A stretch of DNA of 64,000 nt. Origin: Lucifuga dentata. Taxonomy: Eukaryota > Chordata > Actinopteri > Ophidiiformes > Bythitidae. The notes beneath the pieces were generated by a model, which worked only from the letters and a program-made list of their open reading frames with translations, was not told the origin of the DNA and did not search any database. The stretch spans positions 31,726 through 95,725 of the forward strand of contig VXCM01002197.1 in assembly GCA_014773175.1 (NCBI GenBank). The letters are read 5' to 3'. The stretch's first letter is position 1. The number at the start of each line of letters is the position of its first letter. The translations under genes were made by a program, and so were the position numbers. Of this stretch, positions 59,673 to 64,000 are shown in pieces.

Positions 59673-59723
59673 GACATTTACTGTAAATATTTGCTGGTGC
59701 AGCAAATATTTACAGTAAATGTC
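59673..59723. repeat. Perfect 51-bp hairpin (24-bp arms, 3-nt loop)
   Basis: 59673-59696 and 59700-59723 are exact reverse complements separated by gtg. The arms contain tttactgtaaatatttgc. Perfect pairing suggests recent origin or conversion. It is shorter than a normal animal pre-miRNA (~60-80 nt) and has a very tight loop. Confidence 0.9.
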
Positions 59724-59819
59724 TCATACTGGACTGTGTGAGCTCATGCCTTGACCTGCACAGTTACCAAACCTCCCACTGAACTGGTGTGGAATCAAAA
59801 GATCAAAAGGTCAAAAGCA

Positions 59820-59870
59820 AAAAAAAAAAAAANAAAAAAAAAAAAACAAAAAAAACAAAACATCCTGTAT
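59820..59870. repeat. Poly(A) run with single N
   Basis: An A-rich homopolymer with N at 59833 and scattered C interruptions. Confidence 0.9.
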
Positions 59871-60101
59871 CAAACAGCTCTGGGAATTTCTTGAGGAAGA
59901 ATGGCTAAAATTTCCAAAGATTATCTGGAGAAATTCTTGAAATGAATGTCCACAATATAGCTGTCATCAAAGCTAAGGGTGACTATTTTGATGAGACTTC
60001 AAATTGATAATATTCTTGAAATAAATCTATGAATTTAATGTCAAATAGCTTTCCTTTATTTATTTAATGAAACTAGCTTGTCTTTCTTTCCACTAAAATC
60101 T

Positions 60102-60126
60102 AATAAATAAATAAATAAATAAATAA
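60102..60126. repeat. (AAAT)n tetranucleotide repeat
   Basis: About six AAAT units. Confidence 0.9.
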
Positions 60127-60324
60127 TGGCAGGTGTCCCAATAATTGTTGTACTCTAGTGTAAAAGCAGGCTATACACAGTCCAAATATTAAGCCTGGCA
60201 ATTCAGTTTCTTGACATGAACAGCAACAGACAATCAAATGTGAATACTATCACAATCAACTGCAGAAAAAGGCCTAAAGCACCACCAAGGCAGAAAACTA
60301 AACATAGTTATATAGCTACAAGCA

Positions 60325-60344
60325 ACAACCCAACAGCCCACCCA

Positions 60345-60376
<32 letters not shown>

Positions 60377-60397
60377 NACAACCCAACAGCCCACCCA

Positions 60398-60430
<33 letters not shown>
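60325..60430. repeat. (CA)n direct duplication around a single N
   Basis: acaacccaacagcccaccc plus a CA run at 60325-60376 repeats at 60378-60430 with N at 60377. Confidence 0.87.
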
Positions 60431-60433
<3 letters not shown>

Positions 60434-60500
60434 AAAGAGCCTACATATAACACACACAAACAATGCAACTGTCAGTGTAAATAAAGTTAAGTGTAATTAC

Positions 60501-60770
60501 CTTTAGCCTCCTTGCTAGCTGCTGCTCATCTTCTTTCTCCTCTCCTGACGATAATGTTGAAACAAAAAATATTCCCGTTTCTTGAGTTTCTTGTTCCAAT
60601 TTTTGTTTATTTTGTTTCTTCTTTTGTGCGCCATTGTTATATTTATTTATAAACACTCTCCCTTCTTTCCAAACAGTTTGACCTAGCTTAAAAACGCGCC
60701 TGCTGCACGGGCAGCAGTTACACTGTGGACGTTTGATTTGTGTCACGGAGCATGTTCGCTGGGCGGTGCG
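60501..60770 (-). pseudogene. Open minus-strand frame ending at a splice donor (possible decayed hAT-like first exon)
   Basis: The frame is open for about 90 codons from a stop at 60771-60773 to a donor (aggctaaag then gtaatt, exon end 60501). The coding-like part contains NNGAQKKKQNKQKLEQ and SSGEEKEDEQQLARRLK, basic then acidic. It loosely resembles the Lys-rich N terminus (SGAxKRK...) of ZMYM1/P52rIPK-type hAT proteins. There is no in-frame ATG. A different frame has aacaatggcg with 39 codons and then a stop. No second exon is visible downstream on the minus strand. It may be the first exon of a dead element, a real 5' exon, or chance. Confidence 0.28.
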
Positions 60771-60790
60771 TTAATAAATAACGAGTAAAG
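60690..60790. promoter_or_regulatory. CpG-rich patch
   Basis: About nine CpG dinucleotides in ~110 bp (acgcgcc, cacggg, gacgtt, cacgga, ttcgct, gcggtgcg, aacgag), in a window where CpG is otherwise scarce. It sits at the 5' side of the minus-strand open frame, as a small promoter would. No TATA box is placed convincingly. Confidence 0.25.
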
Positions 60791-60869
60791 TTAAAAGTAG
60801 ATGTAGCTCTAAAGAGATTCTAGATGGCGTTGTTTCCGAAATTCCACCCTAACATCCCAATGAAAGCAA

Positions 60870-60873
<4 letters not shown>

Positions 60874-60900
<27 letters not shown>
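60874..60900. repeat. Poly(A) run
   Basis: About 27 consecutive A residues without N. Confidence 0.95.
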
Positions 60901-60902
<2 letters not shown>

Positions 60903-60939
60903 TATCCAACAAATGTTTATGGTTTGTCTACCATGTTAA

Positions 60940-61265
60940 AGGACCATACTGAGAATTTTGCATGTTTAACCCAGCAGATACTACTCGCATACACATTACG
61001 CTCCTCACAAACGAGTTTCCAAAACATAAAACTGTATTTTAGTTTTCCTGTTATTTTGCCAAATCCCCTAATCTTTCAAAATCAAATGTTCTGGTGATAG
61101 TGTACATCCACCATCAAATTTAATGTTTCGCCTTCTAACACTTATTTACGATTGCAGAAGGTAGTCTTTCTTGGTAGAAGCCGTCTTCTCCTGGGACTAT
61201 ATTCCTGGCGGAGACATAAAATGTCTTCCGTGCTGCTCCTTGTTGGACCGATTAAGTAAAGTTAC
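60940..61265 (-). mobile_element. TTAA-flanked MITE, copy f (one half)
   Basis: Begins aggaccatactgag after ttaa (60936-60939), then gcatgttta-ccc, aaacataaaactgta and the interior blocks aatgtttcgcc, gggactatattcctggcgg and gtccaac-like, in inverted orientation relative to copy b (11110-11230). The opposite terminus is missing; homology ends near 61265, where LINE sequence begins. Confidence 0.75.
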
Positions 61266-61289
61266 TCTGACAAAAATAAATAAATAAGA

Positions 61290-62040
61290 TTAACATAAGA
61301 CTGACATAAGATAACAAATAAGCAAATAAGAATTTCCTACACATTGTGAAATCAAATCCATATCAGAGCTATCACACACGATTTTAGATACATTAAAGAA
61401 AAAAAAACCCTTTTGCCTTTTTTTCCAGGTTGTGGAAACAAAATTAGTCAACTTAAAAACCTTAAAATTAAACAGCCATTCCAGTTTTTTAATTGTCACT
61501 ACACCAAAATATTTCTGGATTTTGGCCAAATATTTCATCAAATATTGGTCCTTAGATCCTCATAGTAGTATATAAAGAAAATGCAACTCACTTTCAACTT
61601 CTCCTAATTCACAAAAATCACACAGTCTGTTTTCTTCCTGGATGTTTCTAAATCTAACAACTTCGACGTTCAGAGGAAGGATGGCTGTTCACATCTGGGC
61701 AACTAAAGATCTTTGGTTTCACGATAGGCGTGATGTGGCATAAACTCCAGGGCCATATTTTTGCTTAACTTGGATATAAGTCCACAATTTTTGTTTTAAC
61801 AGAATATTTTCTTCAAATGAAAAAGAATCTTATTTTGATTGTTTTAATTTTACATCGTAAATTATTTCTATAGACATACCGCAAACCAGTTCCTTCAAAA
61901 ATAGCAGAAATTTCTTTGTACCATGGAAAGTGGAAAGTTGTGTAATTTACTCCAAATGAAGACCTTCTTATTTATGCCGCATGTCTTCAGCCATATCAAT
62001 TAAACGGTTCCATAATCAAATCATTTCACATTTCCATTTT
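61290..62040 (-). mobile_element. LINE remnant: C-terminal part of a non-LTR retrotransposon ORF2
   Basis: Read on the minus strand in shifting frames, the order of motifs is that of the C-terminal part of a fish LINE reverse transcriptase. A KLWTYIQVKQKYG-like block (about 61755-61795) is followed by RSLVAQ and ILPLNVEVVRFRNIQ (61650-61720). Then comes a zinc-knuckle-like RLCDFCELGEVESELHFLY (about 61575-61630) with CxxC and a downstream His, then LAKIQKYFGVV and a final FVSTTWKKRQK stretch (61400-61530). In-frame stops and frameshifts separate these blocks, so it is inactive. The pattern 'LPL..E..RF......R.C..C......E..HFL' is familiar from L1/Tx1- and L2-type elements; which clade is not resolved. 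It abuts MITE copy f. Confidence 0.72.
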
Positions 62041-62110
62041 ATTGACCCAGAAACCCAGCCCATGTCTCTCTGAACAGCCAAAACAGGAGCAAACTTTACA
62101 CAGTATATAT

Positions 62111-62145
62111 TGCATACAGTATATATTTTATATATACTGTATGCA
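62111..62145. repeat. AT-rich hairpin, 15-bp perfect arms
   Basis: 62111-62125 and 62131-62145 are exact reverse complements (tgcatacagtatata) around a 5-nt tttta loop. It resembles the palindrome at 28590-28637. Confidence 0.85.
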
Positions 62146-62319
62146 GTATATAACTGTATATGTCGAATTTGGGCCACTTCAGTCTGTAATGTGTAATGTG
62201 AGTGTGTGTGAGTTGCATATTTTTACTCTATGTACCTTTATGTAAATATGTTTATGTATGTGTATATATACACTCTACATGTCCTTGATTATTGTGTGTA
62301 TCTGTATGTATACCACACA

Positions 62320-62320
<1 letters not shown>

Positions 62321-62364
<44 letters not shown>
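62321..62364. repeat. (GT)n microsatellite
   Basis: A pure GT run of about 44 bp. Confidence 0.95.
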
Positions 62365-62366
<2 letters not shown>

Positions 62367-62369
62367 ATA

Positions 62370-63930
62370 CAATAATGAGCAGGAGATAAAACATAATTGT
62401 ATGCTGAAATTTCAGCACTTCAATTAGTTTCTCCATCATAGCACAGAGTTCAACACAGTGCAGAGGGAGAAAATTCTTTGATTATGAAGTTGTTAAAATC
62501 TAGAACACAATGTAAACAACACCAATCAGACTGAACACTCACATTTTCTTTCAACAGAACAGAACTGATCCCAAATTTGCATACAAAGCCATTTTGCTAC
62601 AAAATTGTTGGAATGTGTAAATGTTTGAGGCATTTGTTTGAAGACTGCAAAGTTGTAGATTTTATTTATTTATTTATTTTTCCTTCCAGTGTGAGGTTGA
62701 TAATGTCAGGACCTGCAGTCAAAGAGACAATGTGATAAAAGATAAAATGCTTCATAACCCCTTGACTAAATGACATCTCCTCTCTTCTCTTCTTTTATTC
62801 CTTTAAATATAAAATGTTCTACAAATGTGAATCTTGCAGACAGTACATGAAACAGATAAGGAGCAAATTCTCATAGAGAAGTTGGAACAAGCTAGAGCTA
62901 TATTTGGCATTTTTACTTCATAAATGACTCAAACCATTAATCAGCACAATGAACACAGAAGGTTTTGGGTATGATTTCATTTTGTCACTGGTAAGGTTTG
63001 AGCATGTTGCTTCACCTTTCATCTGAACACCTCAGCATAGCCATTATGGACAGTAGGATCATGGGAGGTTACTGGCAAAGCTCAATCCCAAGCTTTTGAT
63101 GTGCCACTTTTTCAAATTGCCAATACAAACAAAATAATAAAATACATATTATAGAGTACATATACTGTATTCCTTGTGTTTTCATTTCTCTTTAGATTGC
63201 ACCATCTGAACTCTTACAGTAACAAAAATTCCAAACCAGTTCATAAAGGAGATATTACTGTAACACATCTCTCATATATATTTAACTAGAAATGCTATCT
63301 ATGTGCAAGTGCATAAACATGCAAAACAGTGTTGTAAGACATGACTCAGCCTTGCAGCTCTCTGAAAGTAAAGTCAGGGCTTAGAGGCTATAGTTGGATA
63401 ATGTGTTGGAGGAAATGTATGTTATAGCTGGCTGTAGTATTACTGTAAAAACAAAATGATATTCCATGAAAACTACCACTGAGAATTTTTTTCTACTTTT
63501 TTTGTTTGTATCTCATCAGTTTGGCACTGCGCCTCTCAGGCTTTCTTATCTGCCTCAGTGTGTTTGTGAGAGTTTATCAGAAATGTTTTTATAGCTTTGT
63601 ATGTTGTTACAGCAACTCTGAATTCATATCAGGATTACATGGTGGGTTTCCACTTTACTCTAAAATATATAAATAAGCACCGGCTCACAGTGCTCAATCA
63701 TGGTAAGAGTAAATACTGCTCTCTTTATGCTATAAATTACCATCATTGCCTGTTATTTTTATCTTTAAATTAACACAGCGTTTTAGCTGCTTCAGCGTGC
63801 TCTCTAGAACATGCTTAATAAACTTCTTGGTGAACAGTGACTTCTGAATTTAAACAGATGATGCTGTCTGTCTTCATGATCTGTTCAGCATCCTCAAACA
63901 TTCACAGGTCTTGTTGTCCCTGAGAGAGAG
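62370..63930. other. AT-rich single-copy DNA
   Basis: Contains a short (ATTT)n at about 62661-62681. No gene, RNA or transposon is recognised. Confidence 0.5.
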
Positions 63931-63934
63931 AAGG

Positions 63935-64000
63935 TCTTCTTCTTTTCCTTTCGGCTTTCCCTTCAGGGGTCACCATAGCGAATCATCTGCCTCCATCTAA
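63935..64000 (-). mobile_element. RTE-clade LINE 3' end, cut by window edge
   Basis: The same sequence as 11252-11317 with a single difference in the overlap (the position that makes CGDP in the first copy makes YGDP here). The (GAA)n tail lies at the left, so the element is on the minus strand and continues beyond 64000. The target-site duplication cannot be judged because the 5' end is outside the window. Confidence 0.85.

Noticed and set aside
59673..59723. microRNA precursor
   Set aside because: Fully paired 24-bp arms with a 3-nt loop do not match the usual length and loop of an animal pre-miRNA.

Overview
This 64-kb window looks like ordinary euchromatic intergenic or intronic DNA from a ray-finned fish, probably a percomorph-type teleost. 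The evidence is a very high density of (CA)n, (GA)n and tetranucleotide microsatellites, AT-rich single-copy DNA between them, and decayed mobile elements of kinds typical of teleosts: an RTE-clade LINE tail, a tRNA-headed dispersed repeat, a ZMYM1/P52rIPK-type hAT remnant and TIR-bearing MITEs. There is no prokaryotic gene organisation, no operon, no CRISPR array, and no complete protein-coding gene. The longest open frames run through dinucleotide repeats or polypyrimidine tracts and are not genes.

Layout. 1-10 kb: AT-rich single-copy DNA with CA/GT/CT microsatellites and the first copy of a TTAA-flanked MITE (3360-3859). 10.8-11.6 kb: a second copy, split by a 143-bp 5'-truncated RTE LINE with a perfect 15-bp target-site duplication. 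12-28 kb: microsatellites, a long polypyrimidine tract (about 15.77-16.44 kb), a GAGAA pentamer array, GATA repeats and one copy of a dispersed ~230-bp repeat (19.5 kb). 28-33 kb: a LINE-like open patch (28.15 kb) and a ~1.4-kb TIR element (31.5-32.9 kb). 42-45 kb: a TIR MITE beside a TATC/TGTC array, then a fragment of a widely dispersed repeat (44.3 kb). 46.9-47.9 kb: a hAT remnant that still encodes a TTF-like domain, with a tRNA-headed repeat nested inside it. 51-55.5 kb: three more TTAA-MITE pieces and the second copy of the 19.5-kb repeat. 58-64 kb: a plausible short exon (58058-58153), a perfect 51-bp hairpin (59673-59723), a CpG-rich patch with an open minus-strand frame (60.5-60.8 kb), another MITE half, a LINE C-terminal remnant (61.3-62.0 kb) and a second RTE tail cut by the window edge.

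The draft sequence has a systematic artefact. It contains 23 isolated single N characters. Eleven are flanked by near-exact direct copies of about 50-95 bp, and almost all the others sit in homopolymers or simple repeats. These are best read as contig ends whose overlap was never merged, not as real tandem duplications, and they inflate several repeats and open frames.

No genes here can be shown to act together. The best candidate for something functional is the splice-site-bounded exon at 58.06 kb, followed by the CpG-rich patch at 60.7 kb. I did not find a novel biological system; the most informative content is nested transposon history.
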